A stretch of 32,218 nt of DNA from Chryseobacterium carnipullorum (GCF_900142785.1 NZ_FRCD01000031.1:1-32218), one strand, 5' to 3'; positions 16,275 to 25,225 are shown, numbered from the stretch's first letter. Notes: generated by a model not told the origin, from the letters alone. Translations and numbers: made by a program.

Positions 16275-16293
16275 CGTTTAAATACTGTTGAAA

Positions 16294-17409
16294 ATGAAAA
16301 ATATATTCAGAATATTATCTCTTGCCCTATTGGGAATCCTGGTGATCTCCTGTGAAAAGGATGAAGACAGAGCAGTTATCAATGAAACGGTAACAGGTAA
16401 AGTATCTGCTGATAAAAGTATATTGACTCTCAATGAACTTACTGCAAATGATGCTGTTATCAATTTTACATGGACGAAACCCACATTTAATATTGCTGTA
16501 GTTCCAAGTCAGGAAATAGAATTTGGAATTAAAGGAGACAATTTTAAAAAAAGCGCTGCTATTGATTTTTCTAATGATGTCACTACAGGTTCTGCTACCC
16601 ACGCCGCTGTGAATGCTGCCATGTTTAATATTGGAGCAACTCCGGATGTGGTCAATGATATTGAGGCAAGATTAAAAACATCTGTAGGATCAGCGTATTT
16701 TTATTCCAATGTAATAACGCTTAAAATAACCCCTTATACTCCAAATCCGGATCTCGTCTATCCTAAAATCAATGTGCCGGGTGCCTATGCAGGGGCAGCA
16801 GGTTATGCAAACTGGACTCCGGCTAATTCTCCTAACCTGTTTTCCCCTGAAAAAAATGACAGTTACAGAGGATTTATTTGGATTAGCAATCCAACAGGTG
16901 ATAACGGGAAGTACAAATTTGCGATCAATCAGGATTGGCCGGGAAATAAAGGTGATGACGGAACAAAAACCGGAAAACTGGTTGCGGACGGGTCAGATAT
17001 TGTGCCGGCTTCAGCAGGGACCTTCTACATGAAAGTTGATTGGGCTGCCAACACTTATTCTTCTGTACTTGCCAATTTTGGAGTAATTGGTGATGCAACC
17101 CCTACAGGATGGGGGTCAGATACAGATTTTGTTTATAGTCCGGCTACAAAAACCTATGTCATCAACTCCATTATGCTGAGCAGTACCGGAGTGTTTAAAT
17201 TCAGGGCTAATGATGATGGGGCAATGAAATTCCAGCCTAAAAAAGATGATCAGGCTTTGGTCTCAGGAAAAGCTGTACAAACCTATTTCAATGCTGAAAA
17301 TACAGTAGAAGGAGATCCGGGTTATAAAGTATCCGAAGCAGGAAACTATAAAATAGAGTTGGATCTGCACAATTCAGCGTATTACAAATTAACTGTTACA
17401 AAGTTGTAA
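16294..17409 (+). CDS. SusE/SusF-like starch-binding outer-membrane lipoprotein
   Basis: With the start at ATG 16294 the protein has 371 residues. It has a lipoprotein signal (I-L-V-I-S-C, Cys20) followed by E-K-D-E-D, a strong surface-export signal for this phylum. A SusE-type N-terminal Ig-like domain (about 40-150) follows, then two carbohydrate-binding-like modules. The last (about 265-370) has F-G-V-I-G-D-A-T-P-T-G-W and F-K-F-R-A-N-D, typical of SusE/SusF. Such proteins hold starch at the surface for SusCD. The frame could start at TTG 16288, but ATG 16294 is the better choice. The gene ends just before a strong intercistronic hairpin. Confidence 0.88.
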   Translation: MKNIFRILSLALLGILVISCEKDEDRAVINETVTGKVSADKSILTLNELTANDAVINFTWTKPTFNIAVVPSQEIEFGIKGDNFKKSAAIDFSNDVTTGSATHAAVNAAMFNIGATPDVVNDIEARLKTSVGSAYFYSNVITLKITPYTPNPDLVYPKINVPGAYAGAAGYANWTPANSPNLFSPEKNDSYRGFIWISNPTGDNGKYKFAINQDWPGNKGDDGTKTGKLVADGSDIVPASAGTFYMKVDWAANTYSSVLANFGVIGDATPTGWGSDTDFVYSPATKTYVINSIMLSSTGVFKFRANDDGAMKFQPKKDDQALVSGKAVQTYFNAENTVEGDPGYKVSEAGNYKIELDLHNSAYYKLTVTKL

Positions 17410-17426
17410 AATATACCAATTAAGTT

Positions 17427-17465
17427 GATAAAGTGTTGCTTTACCGCAGCACTTTATCTATTTTT
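17427..17465 (+). terminator. Intercistronic hairpin between the susE-like gene and GH97
   Basis: A 13-bp stem (17427-17439 with 17446-17458; one G-T pair) and a 6-nt loop TTTACC, followed by TATTTTTAA. No promoter box was found between it and the GH97 start at 17485. It probably acts as a partial terminator or as a 3' end that stabilises the susCDE message. Confidence 0.75.
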
Positions 17466-17484
17466 AAGTTTATAAATAGTCATT

Positions 17485-19641
17485 ATGAAGAAAATTACAG
17501 TTGGAGCAATGTTGCTCTCAATGATGTTCGTAGGGGTGAAAGCACAGTCTTTGAAATCACCGGATGGAAAATTTGAAATGAATTTTCAGCTGAAACAGGG
17601 AGTACCTTATTACAATCTGAAGTATAACGGAGCTGTGGTGGTGGAAGATTCTAAGTTAGGATTAAGATTATTTAAAGACTCAGCCATTAAATTCGCATCT
17701 GAAATTGCCAAAGCAGATGATGCCAAATTTGATTTGAACAACGGATTCACCAAAACAGGTGAAAAACGTGACTCCAAAAACGAAACCTGGCAGCCGGTTC
17801 TGGGCGAAAAGAAAAATTATATCAACCATTACAACGAACTTGCGGTGACGCTGGATCAGTCTTCTACAAGCAGGAGTATTGTCGTAAAATTCAGACTGTT
17901 TAATGATGGCCTTGGATTCAGATATGAATTTCCACAGCAGAAAAACCTCAATTATTTCGTGATCAGGGAAGAAGATTCTGAAATTGATTTTCCAACCGAT
18001 ATGAAAGCCTGGTGGATCGTGGCAGATTACGATTCTCAGGAATACCAGTATCAGGAAACAAAAATTTCTGAAATTCCTGCACAATGGGACAAAGCATTTG
18101 ATGCGAATGCTTCACAGGCGTTGGTGAAAAATGCAGTACAGTCTCCGTTAATGCTTAAAAAAGAAGGCAAAGATCCTTTATATGTCAATGTTGCAGAAGC
18201 AGCCGTTTTAGATTATCCCGCTTCCCATCTTGAAGTGGATGCTCAGAATTTTAAATTCAAAACCCATCTTACTGCCGACAGACAAGGAGCGAAAGGATAT
18301 ATTCAAACGCCTTCAGTAACGCCCTGGAGAACCATTATTGTTTCTCCAAAAGCAGAAGAGGTGATGGAGTCTAAAATGATTTTCAACCTCAATGAACCTA
18401 CAAAATATACCGATACCTCTTATATTCACCCTACAAAATATATGGGTGTATGGTGGGAAATGATCATCGGAAAATCACAGTGGGCTTATTCTACAGCTGA
18501 AAACGTTCATCTGGATAAAACCGATTTTTCAAAGCTTACCCCGAACGGAAAACACGCTGCCAACAATACAAAGGTAAAAGAATACATCGATTTTGCCGCT
18601 GAAAATGGCTTCAAGGGATTATTGATCGAAGGTTGGAATATCGGTTGGGAAGACTGGTTCGGTCATTCAAAAGAATTTGTTTTTGATTTCATTACTCCAT
18701 ATCCAGATTTTGATATCAAAATGCTGAATGATTATGCCCATTCAAAAGGTATCAAGTTAATCATGCACCACGAAACTTCAGGTTCTGCCACAAATTACGA
18801 AAGATGGTCAGACAAAGCCTTCCAATTGATGAATAAATATGGCTACGATGCCGTAAAAACAGGGTATGTAGGTGATATTATTCCAAGAGGAGAACACCAT
18901 TATTCTCAATGGACCATCAACCATTTTTACAGAATTGCTGAAAAAGCAAACGAATATAAGATCATGGTCAATTCCCATGAATCAGTTCGTCCTACTGGAG
19001 AAAGCCGTACCTATCCCAATTATATTTCTGCAGAAGCAGCCAGAGGAACCGAATATGAAGCATTTGGTGGAAACAAGCCGGATCACCAGACCGTTCTTCC
19101 TTTCACAAGATGGATGGGAGGATCTATGGACTATACACCCGGGATTTTCCAAACCAAACTGGACTATTATTTCCCTGGAGATAAACGTTTTGTAAAAACT
19201 ACCCTGGCAAAACAGCTTGCGCTGTATGTAACAATGTATATGCCTCTTCAGATGGCAGCAGACCTTCCTGAGAACTATAAAAAACATATGGATGCATTCC
19301 AGTTCATTAAAGATGTTGCGGCAGACTGGGATGATACTAAAATTTTATCTGCTGAGCCTGGAGACTACGTGATCACGGCCAGAAAAGAAAAAGGAACTGA
19401 AAACTGGTTCGTTGGAGGTATTACTGATGAAAACAAGCGTGAATATACGGTAGATTTCTCTTTTCTTGATAAAGGAAAAAAATATGAAATAACAGTGTAT
19501 GAGGATGGAAAAGATGCAGATTACATCGATAATCCTCAAAGCTATAACATCTACAAAAAACAGATCAACAGCAAATCTAAACTGAATTTCAAAATGGCCA
19601 GAAGCGGCGGTTTCGCTATTTCTGTTAAGCCTGTTAATTAA
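17485..19641 (+). CDS. susB: GH97 alpha-glucosidase, SusB-type (inverting)
   Basis: The 718-residue protein has a signal peptide (V-K-A-Q, cut near residue 20), so it is periplasmic. The layout is N-terminal beta-sandwich (about 22-290), catalytic TIM barrel (about 300-590) and C-terminal beta domain. From memory of Bacteroides SusB, the glutamates 439, 508, 526 and 532 form the base, calcium and acid set. This protein has Glu at 430, 499, 517 and 523 with exactly the same spacing (69, 18, 6) in H-H-E-T, S-H-E-S-V-R-P-T-G-E, A-E-A-A-R-G and G-T-E-Y-E. It therefore belongs to the inverting alpha-glucosidase branch, not the retaining alpha-galactosidase branch. It should release glucose from maltodextrins. 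It follows susE across a hairpin and ends before a terminator. Confidence 0.93.
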   Translation: MKKITVGAMLLSMMFVGVKAQSLKSPDGKFEMNFQLKQGVPYYNLKYNGAVVVEDSKLGLRLFKDSAIKFASEIAKADDAKFDLNNGFTKTGEKRDSKNETWQPVLGEKKNYINHYNELAVTLDQSSTSRSIVVKFRLFNDGLGFRYEFPQQKNLNYFVIREEDSEIDFPTDMKAWWIVADYDSQEYQYQETKISEIPAQWDKAFDANASQALVKNAVQSPLMLKKEGKDPLYVNVAEAAVLDYPASHLEVDAQNFKFKTHLTADRQGAKGYIQTPSVTPWRTIIVSPKAEEVMESKMIFNLNEPTKYTDTSYIHPTKYMGVWWEMIIGKSQWAYSTAENVHLDKTDFSKLTPNGKHAANNTKVKEYIDFAAENGFKGLLIEGWNIGWEDWFGHSKEFVFDFITPYPDFDIKMLNDYAHSKGIKLIMHHETSGSATNYERWSDKAFQLMNKYGYDAVKTGYVGDIIPRGEHHYSQWTINHFYRIAEKANEYKIMVNSHESVRPTGESRTYPNYISAEAARGTEYEAFGGNKPDHQTVLPFTRWMGGSMDYTPGIFQTKLDYYFPGDKRFVKTTLAKQLALYVTMYMPLQMAADLPENYKKHMDAFQFIKDVAADWDDTKILSAEPGDYVITARKEKGTENWFVGGITDENKREYTVDFSFLDKGKKYEITVYEDGKDADYIDNPQSYNIYKKQINSKSKLNFKMARSGGFAISVKPVN

Positions 19642-19661
19642 TAGGTAAATTTATATGAATT

Positions 19662-19713
19662 ATGCCCCGGCTCATTCTGTCTTAGGAAAAATGATTCGGG
19701 GCATTACTTTTTT
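19662..19713 (+). terminator. Terminator after the GH97 gene
   Basis: ATGCCCCG (19662-19669) pairs with CGGGGCAT (19697-19704). An inner TCATT / AATGA stem shortens the loop. A T tract follows at 19708-19713. It splits the locus before the GH13 gene, so that gene and those after it may have their own promoter or depend on read-through. Confidence 0.78.
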
Positions 19714-19775
19714 ATTGCACCCAATTGACCCTGCTTTTCAAAATATAATATTAAATTGAAATCAGATTTCGAATC

Positions 19776-21638
19776 ATGAAAAAAATATTTGTAGTCATCG
19801 CGCTTTCAATAGCTGCCACAGCTTTTTCCCAAACAAAGCCTTTAGAAAAGGTGGAACCCACCTTTTGGTGGAAAGGAATGAAAAATCCCGAACTTCAGAT
19901 CCTGATGTACGGAAAAGATATTGCCAGTAATGAAATTGAACTTTCAGATGGAATCAAAATAAAAAACATTCAGAAAGTTGAAAACCCCAATTATGTATTT
20001 GTTACGGTCGATACCCATGAGATCAATGTCCCCAAGTTTAAAATCAATCTTAAAAAAGGAAAAAAAAGCATCAGTTCCTATACTTATGAACTGAAAGAAA
20101 GAGCACCCGGATCTGCAGACCGTGAATCTTTTACCTCAAAAGATGTAATGTATCTTATTATGCCGGACCGTTTTGCCAACGGAGATCAAAAGAATGACTC
20201 CAGACCGGATCTTATTGAAAAAGCAGACCGAAGCTTGCCAAACGGAAGACACGGCGGCGATCTTCGGGGAATTATCAACAATCTTGATTATATCCAGAAC
20301 CTCGGGGCAACTTCTGTCTGGCTTACACCCGTCAATGAAGACAATGAAAAAGTATATTCCTACCACGGATATGCCCAAACGGATTTGTATAAAATTGATG
20401 GTCGCTATGGCACCAACGAAGAATACCGCGAACTTTCACAAAAACTGAACCAACGCAATATGAAGCTGGTCATGGATTATGTGACCAATCACTGGGGAGT
20501 GTCCCACTGGATCATCAAAGACCTGCCTTCAAAAGACTGGATTCATTGGTTTGACGAAGGGAAAAATGGTTTTTACCGCTCCAATTATAAAACAACGACC
20601 CAGTTTGACACCAACGCCTCAGAAATTGATAAAAAATATGCACTCGATGGCTGGTTTGATACTACGATGCCTGATATCAATCAAAAGAATCCGCTGGTCT
20701 TAAAATACCTGACCCAGAATGCCATTTGGTGGATTGAGTATGCAGAATTAGGTGGTCTGCGTGTAGATACCTATCCATATAATGATAAAGAAGCCATGGC
20801 CAGCTGGGCAAAAGCAATTACCGATGAATATCCCAAATTCAATATAGTAGGTGAGACATGGCTGTATACAGCGGGGCAGATCTCTGCATGGCAGAAAAAC
20901 TCTAAAACAGGAGAAGCAGCGAATTACAATTCAAACCTGCCTTCTGTGATGGATTTTATGCTCTTCGCCGATATGCCAAAAGCCCTTAAAGAAAAAGAAG
21001 GCTGGGATACTGGAATGATCAGACTTTACAATGTTTTTACCAGCGATTTCCTGTATCCGGATATCAATAATCTTCTGGTCTTTTTTGAAAATCACGACAC
21101 CGAAAGATGGAATGAGATCTTCAATGCCGATCCTAAAGCCTATAAAATGGCATTAACCATGATTTCTACGGTCAGAGGAATTCCGCAAATCTATTATGGT
21201 TCTGAAATAGGCATGAAAGGCGATAAGAACAAAGGCGGTGATGCGGATATCCGCAGAGATTTTCCCGGAGGATGGACATCAGATTCAAATAATGCATTTA
21301 ATCCGTCATCACAGACTCCGGAGCAAAAAGAATTTTATCAGTTTAGCCAAAAATTATTAAACTGGAGAAAAGGAAAAGAAGTGATTCATAGCGGGAAAAC
21401 TAAAAATTACGTTCCTCAGGATGGGGTCTTTGTTTATTTCAGGTATGATGATAAGGACAAGGTAATGGTTATCATCAACAATAATGAAAAAGATCAGACG
21501 TTAGACTTAAAGCGTTTTGCTGAATCTTTGGGCAACGTTACCAAAGGAAAAGACATTATTTCAGAAAAAGAATTTTCTATAGAAAAAAATCTTACGGTAC
21601 CTTCAAAAACTCCAATGGTAATTGAACTCCAAAACTAA
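19776..21638 (+). CDS. GH13 alpha-amylase / neopullulanase-like enzyme (SusA-type)
   Basis: The 620-residue protein has a signal peptide (A-F-S-Q, cut near residue 18) and is therefore periplasmic. An N-terminal cyclomaltodextrinase-type beta domain (about 20-115) precedes the GH13 barrel. All four conserved regions are present: D-Y-V-T-N-H (234-239), G-L-R-V-D with nucleophile Asp331, V-G-E-T-W with acid/base Glu360, and E-N-H-D with His440/Asp441. M-P-D-R-F-A-N-G-D and the Y-H-G-Y motif place it with neopullulanase/cyclomaltodextrinase-like SusA enzymes. It should cut imported maltodextrins into short pieces for GH97. It is 12 bp from the NTF2-like gene, so the two are co-transcribed. Confidence 0.94.
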   Translation: MKKIFVVIALSIAATAFSQTKPLEKVEPTFWWKGMKNPELQILMYGKDIASNEIELSDGIKIKNIQKVENPNYVFVTVDTHEINVPKFKINLKKGKKSISSYTYELKERAPGSADRESFTSKDVMYLIMPDRFANGDQKNDSRPDLIEKADRSLPNGRHGGDLRGIINNLDYIQNLGATSVWLTPVNEDNEKVYSYHGYAQTDLYKIDGRYGTNEEYRELSQKLNQRNMKLVMDYVTNHWGVSHWIIKDLPSKDWIHWFDEGKNGFYRSNYKTTTQFDTNASEIDKKYALDGWFDTTMPDINQKNPLVLKYLTQNAIWWIEYAELGGLRVDTYPYNDKEAMASWAKAITDEYPKFNIVGETWLYTAGQISAWQKNSKTGEAANYNSNLPSVMDFMLFADMPKALKEKEGWDTGMIRLYNVFTSDFLYPDINNLLVFFENHDTERWNEIFNADPKAYKMALTMISTVRGIPQIYYGSEIGMKGDKNKGGDADIRRDFPGGWTSDSNNAFNPSSQTPEQKEFYQFSQKLLNWRKGKEVIHSGKTKNYVPQDGVFVYFRYDDKDKVMVIINNNEKDQTLDLKRFAESLGNVTKGKDIISEKEFSIEKNLTVPSKTPMVIELQN

Positions 21639-21650
21639 ATTAATTATACA

Positions 21651-22175
21651 ATGAAAAATATAACAATGATCTGCACGATGGTGCTATTGGTACTTGGTTT
21701 TACAGGAATGAATGCCCAATCTAATAGTGCTCAATCTGAAAAAAACAAAACAGAAATAGGAATCATGCTCGATGGTTTCAATACCGCTGCTGCAAAGGCT
21801 GATTTCAATACCTATTTCAATTATTTCGCAGATGAATCTACTTTTATTGGAACAGATGCCACCGAAGTCTGGGATAAAAAAGCCTTCATGGTTTGGGCGA
21901 AACCGCATTTTGACAAAAAGAAAACCTGGAATTTCACCGCTCTGAAAAGAAATATCTATTTCAGCAAAGATGGAAAACTGGCATGGTTTGATGAACTGTT
22001 GGATACCCAAATGAAAATATGCAGAGGTTCAGGAGTCGTTGAAAAAATAAACGGGAGCTGGAAGGTAAAACAATATGTGCTTTCCGTGACCGTTCCCAAT
22101 GACGTTGTTGATAAAGTAGTTGCAGAAAAGACACCGATTGAGGAGGTATTAATTAAACAATTAAAAGCAAAATAA
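21651..22175 (+). CDS. Secreted NTF2-like (SnoaL-type) protein
   Basis: The 174-residue protein has a signal peptide (G-M-N-A-Q, cut near residue 22). The rest is a single cone-shaped NTF2/SnoaL-like domain: D-G-F-N-T-A-A-A-K-A-D-F-N-T-Y-F-N-Y-F-A-D-E-S-T-F-I-G-T-D, a W-x-x-K-x-x-F block, and N-G-S-W-K-V-K-Q-Y-V-L-S at the end. Proteins of this fold bind small hydrophobic ligands or have no known ligand. No catalytic residues can be named. It starts 12 bp after the amylase, and its stop overlaps the ATG of the transporter gene by one base (TAATG), so translation is probably coupled. Its role in starch use is unknown. Confidence 0.85.
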   Translation: MKNITMICTMVLLVLGFTGMNAQSNSAQSEKNKTEIGIMLDGFNTAAAKADFNTYFNYFADESTFIGTDATEVWDKKAFMVWAKPHFDKKKTWNFTALKRNIYFSKDGKLAWFDELLDTQMKICRGSGVVEKINGSWKVKQYVLSVTVPNDVVDKVVAEKTPIEEVLIKQLKAK

Positions 22176-23578
22176 TGGAGCCACCGCACAGTTTACTTTC
22201 AAGAAGAATAAAACCTAATCTTTCCATGCCTCAGATCATCAACATGAGTATGGGTTTTTTGGGAATCCAGATGGCTTTCGGTTTGCAAAATGGTAATGCC
22301 AGCAGAATTCTGGCCAATTTGGGCGCTGATGTTCATGAACTGTCATGGTTCTGGCTGGTAGCACCCATTACCGGACTTATTGTGCAACCGATCATCGGAC
22401 ACATGGGGGACAATACCTGGAGTCCTTTGGGAAGACGAAAACCGTATTTTTTAATTGGAGCGATCCTTTGCGCCCTGGGTCTCGTACTCCTTCCTAATGC
22501 CGCCACGGTGACCCATCTGTTTGCTGCTAACGCACTGCTTCTTGCTGTACTATTTCTGGCGATGATGGATGCTTCCGTTAATATTGCAATGGAACCTTTC
22601 CGGGCTTTGGTAGGAGATATGCTTCCCAAACATCAGGGAACCCTGGGCTTTTCTGTTCAGACTATTCTGATTGGGATAGGTGCAGTAGTCGGATCATATA
22701 TCCCGAGTATACTGACTTCATTAGGCGTGTCCAATGAAGCACCTGAGGGCTTTGTAGCAGATAATGTGATCTACTCGTTTTATGTGGGAGCCGGTATATT
22801 GCTACTGACCATTTTGTATACTATTTTTACAACTAAAGAATATTCTCCGGAGGAATTTGCAGCTTTTGAAGACGGAAAAGAGGCCCCGCAGGAATCTTCC
22901 AAATTCACGGATATTTTTAAAGATTTTGCAGGTATTCCGGCACAGATGAAAAAACTGGGTGCTGTCCAGTTTTTCTCGTGGTTTGCATTGTTCACGATGT
23001 GGGTATTTACGACAAGTGCTTTAGCCACTCACCATTTTGGGCTTTCTCCTGAAGATACCCATTCCAAGGCATTCAATAATGCAGGAGATCTGACCGGGAA
23101 ACTATTCGGAATGTATAATCTATGGGCGATTCCCTTTGCATTTTTATTAACCCCGATAGCCAAAAAAATAGGAAAGAAACAAACCCATGCATTGGCCCTT
23201 TTGTGCGGCGGATTTGGTTTGATTTCCATGTATTTTATTAAAGACATTAATCTTCTGTGGATTTCTATGATAGGCCTGGGATTCGCCTGGGCGAGTATTC
23301 TTGCCATGCCTTATGCAATGCTTATTGAAGTAATTCCACAAAGGAAAATGGGAGTATATATGGGAATCTTCAATTTCTTTATTGTTATTCCGCAAATTAT
23401 CAATGGATTGTTAGGCGGTCCCATTGTAAGCAATATCTTCGGGAATCAGGCTATTGATTATGTTGTAGTTGGCGGTGTCTGTATGCTGATTGGAGCTGTT
23501 GTCACCATGATTTTCGTCAAATCAGAAGACGAAACGCCTAAGGAAATAGAAGGAGAGATCAAGCAGGTGCATTTTTAG
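22175..23578 (+). CDS. SLC45/GPH-type MFS sugar transporter
   Basis: The 467-residue inner-membrane protein has about 12 helices. Motifs of the SLC45/sucrose-maltose branch are visible: G-x-Q-M-A-F-G-L-Q-N-G-N-A-S-R-I in helix 1, Q-P-I-I-G-H-M-G-D-N-T-W-S-P-L-G-R-R-K-P-Y (about 70-90) as motif A, and the V-N-I-A-M-E-P-F-R-A-L-V-G-D segment. A cytoplasmic acidic loop lies near residues 225-250. It likely brings maltose or glucose from the periplasm into the cell with protons. It is the last gene of the locus, coupled to the NTF2-like gene by a one-base overlap, and ends at a terminator. The exact sugar is inferred from the neighbours. Confidence 0.9.
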   Translation: MEPPHSLLSRRIKPNLSMPQIINMSMGFLGIQMAFGLQNGNASRILANLGADVHELSWFWLVAPITGLIVQPIIGHMGDNTWSPLGRRKPYFLIGAILCALGLVLLPNAATVTHLFAANALLLAVLFLAMMDASVNIAMEPFRALVGDMLPKHQGTLGFSVQTILIGIGAVVGSYIPSILTSLGVSNEAPEGFVADNVIYSFYVGAGILLLTILYTIFTTKEYSPEEFAAFEDGKEAPQESSKFTDIFKDFAGIPAQMKKLGAVQFFSWFALFTMWVFTTSALATHHFGLSPEDTHSKAFNNAGDLTGKLFGMYNLWAIPFAFLLTPIAKKIGKKQTHALALLCGGFGLISMYFIKDINLLWISMIGLGFAWASILAMPYAMLIEVIPQRKMGVYMGIFNFFIVIPQIINGLLGGPIVSNIFGNQAIDYVVVGGVCMLIGAVVTMIFVKSEDETPKEIEGEIKQVHF

Positions 23579-23639
23579 GGAATAGAGGTTAGAAGATGGC
23601 AGATTTTCAACTAATAGATCACAGTAAAAATATAATAGG

Positions 23640-23661
23640 AGCGGGCTTTAGCCCGCTTTGT
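23640..23661 (+). terminator. Terminator of the starch locus
   Basis: AGCGGGC-TTTA-GCCCGCT, a perfect 7-bp GC-rich stem with a 4-nt loop, followed by TTGTTTT. Confidence 0.85.
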
Positions 23662-23863
23662 TTTATTAACGGTATTTAAATCTACTTAATCTAAAAAATA
23701 GATTTCTACATCATCTATCCCCAAACAATTTTATCGAAGTTAAAATTTTAGCATCTTAAAACAGAAGAATTAGGAATAAACTTGCACCTTTGCATTTAAC
23801 CAAAATAATTACATTTCTCACCTCTGCCACAGCCAAAAATCCTTTCTTAACTTACATCAACAC

Positions 23864-23891
23864 TTTAAAAGGCCTCCAGTCCCTACATTTG
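23864..23891 (+). promoter_or_regulatory. Promoter of the pirin gene
   Basis: A perfect TAnnTTTG box (TACATTTG, 23884-23891) lies 20 bp before the ATG. A TTT at 23864-23866, 17 bp upstream, serves as a weak -33 element. Confidence 0.6.
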
Positions 23892-23911
23892 TACCATAAA
23901 ATAATCACAGT

Positions 23912-24640
23912 ATGAAAACAGTATATCATAAAGCAGATTCAAGAGGACACGCAGATCATGGTTGGCTAAATAGCTACCACACCTTCAGTTTTGCCAACTA
24001 TCAAAACAAAGACAGAATGAATTTTGGTGTTTTAAGAGTATTGAACGACGATACCGTTTCACAGGGAATGGGATTTGGAACACATCCGCACAGGGATATG
24101 GAAATTATATCAATTCCCTTGGAAGGAGATCTGGAACATAAAGACTCAATGGGAACTACCGCCGTTATCAAAAAAGGAGAGATCCAGGTCATGAGCGCCG
24201 GAACCGGAGTAATGCATAGCGAATACAATAAAAATAAAGATGAAGCAGTGAAATTCCTGCAGATCTGGATTTTTCCTCGAGAAGTCAATGTGGAACCGAG
24301 ATATGATCAGAAAAGCATCAAAGAAGGTGAAAAAATCAATGGATTCCAGCAGATTTTGTCTCCTGATAAAAATGATGACGGAGTTTGGATTCATCAGGAT
24401 GCCTGGTTTAATTTGGCTAATTTCAAATCAGGAAACGGCAAAAATTATATGTTGAATAAAAAAGGAAATGGAGTTTATGCCTTCGTTTTAAAAGGAAGCG
24501 CCAAAGTAGGAGACCGGGTTTTAAATGAACGAGATGGTTTGGGCATATGGGATACTCAGAGCTTTAATATCGAAGCAGTAGATGACGCTGAGATCTTATT
24601 AATGGAAGTACCCATGGACTTGCCGGCTTATTTGAAATAA
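23912..24640 (+). CDS. Pirin-family bicupin protein (YhhW-like)
   Basis: The 242-residue cytoplasmic protein has two cupin domains. The N-terminal cupin keeps the metal ligands of pirins: His58 and His60 in T-H-P-H-R-D-M-E, then His102 and Glu104 in G-T-G-V-M-H-S-E. This fits the His-His-His-Glu iron site of pirin and YhhW, some of which show quercetin 2,3-dioxygenase activity in vitro. The start H-K-A-D-S-R-G-H-A-D-H-G-W-L and F-S-F-A-N-Y is typical. The flavin reductase gene follows 31 bp later without a promoter or terminator between, so the two are probably one operon with a redox or stress role. Confidence 0.93.
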   Translation: MKTVYHKADSRGHADHGWLNSYHTFSFANYQNKDRMNFGVLRVLNDDTVSQGMGFGTHPHRDMEIISIPLEGDLEHKDSMGTTAVIKKGEIQVMSAGTGVMHSEYNKNKDEAVKFLQIWIFPREVNVEPRYDQKSIKEGEKINGFQQILSPDKNDDGVWIHQDAWFNLANFKSGNGKNYMLNKKGNGVYAFVLKGSAKVGDRVLNERDGLGIWDTQSFNIEAVDDAEILLMEVPMDLPAYLK

Positions 24641-24671
24641 TAATCAAAAACATTAAATAGATAAACAATAA

Positions 24672-25223
24672 ATGAAAGTTTTAGCAATAGCAGGAAGCAA
24701 TTCAGATGCTTCAATGAACAGACAGTTAGTAGCCTATGCATCATCTCTTTTTGAAAATGCAGAAGTAGAAGTAATAGATTTGAACCCTTTCGAAATGCCC
24801 ATTTACAAGCACGAAAGAGAATTGACCGGAGGTGTTCCTCAGGAAGCAAAAGATTTTGCCTCAAAAATTGATGGAGCTGATCTTCTTTTGGTGTCATTAC
24901 CTGAGCACAACGGAACTTATTCTACAGCATTCAAAAACGTGTTCGACTGGGTATCCAGAATCAAAGACAGAACGGTATTTAATCAAGTGCCAATGTTATT
25001 AATGTCAACCTCTCCCGGAGGTAGAGGCGGAGCTGGCGTTTTAGAAGCTGCATCGAAGCGTTTTCCTTCCCATGGTGGAAATATTGTCGAAACTTTCTCA
25101 CTTCCTTTCTTTAATGACAACTTTGATAAAGCTGCACAGAAGATTTCTAATGAAGAGAAAGACAATGAATTAAAAGATAAAATAAAGAAGATAGCAGCCA
25201 TTGAAACCATCCTTGAAAAATAG
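24672..25223 (+). CDS. NADPH-dependent FMN reductase family protein
   Basis: The 183-residue cytoplasmic protein has the flavodoxin-like fold. The FMN phosphate loop is G-S-N-S-D-A-S-M-N-R (residues 8-17), and the isoalloxazine-binding P-E-H-N-G-T-Y-S-T-A-F-K-N-V-F-D-W is at about residue 76. A T-S-P-G-G-R-G-G loop follows. The usual family length is 170-200. Members use NAD(P)H to reduce FMN or quinones. The gene is 31 bp after the pirin gene; a small independent transcription unit begins only a few bases after its stop. Confidence 0.92.
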   Translation: MKVLAIAGSNSDASMNRQLVAYASSLFENAEVEVIDLNPFEMPIYKHERELTGGVPQEAKDFASKIDGADLLLVSLPEHNGTYSTAFKNVFDWVSRIKDRTVFNQVPMLLMSTSPGGRGGAGVLEAASKRFPSHGGNIVETFSLPFFNDNFDKAAQKISNEEKDNELKDKIKKIAAIETILEK

Positions 25224-25225
25224 AG

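Larger units (their letters stand above)
23579..23911. other. Gap between the starch locus and the pirin gene
   Basis: No coding frame is credible. It holds a repeat-like GATGGCAGATTTT phrase (23595-23607), a terminator (23640-23661) and the pirin promoter (23864-23891). A further promoter-like stretch, ACTTGCACCTTTGCA (23779-23793), lies upstream and could drive a longer leader. It differs from TAnnTTTG at the first base. Confidence 0.55.

Noticed and set aside
16288..16293. TTG start two codons before the susE-like ATG
   Set aside because: ATG 16294 gives a normal lipoprotein signal peptide, and the extra codons add nothing recognisable.
17680..18084. 134-codon minus-strand frame inside the GH97 gene
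   Set aside because: It lies wholly antisense to conserved GH97 sequence and shows no protein-like features.
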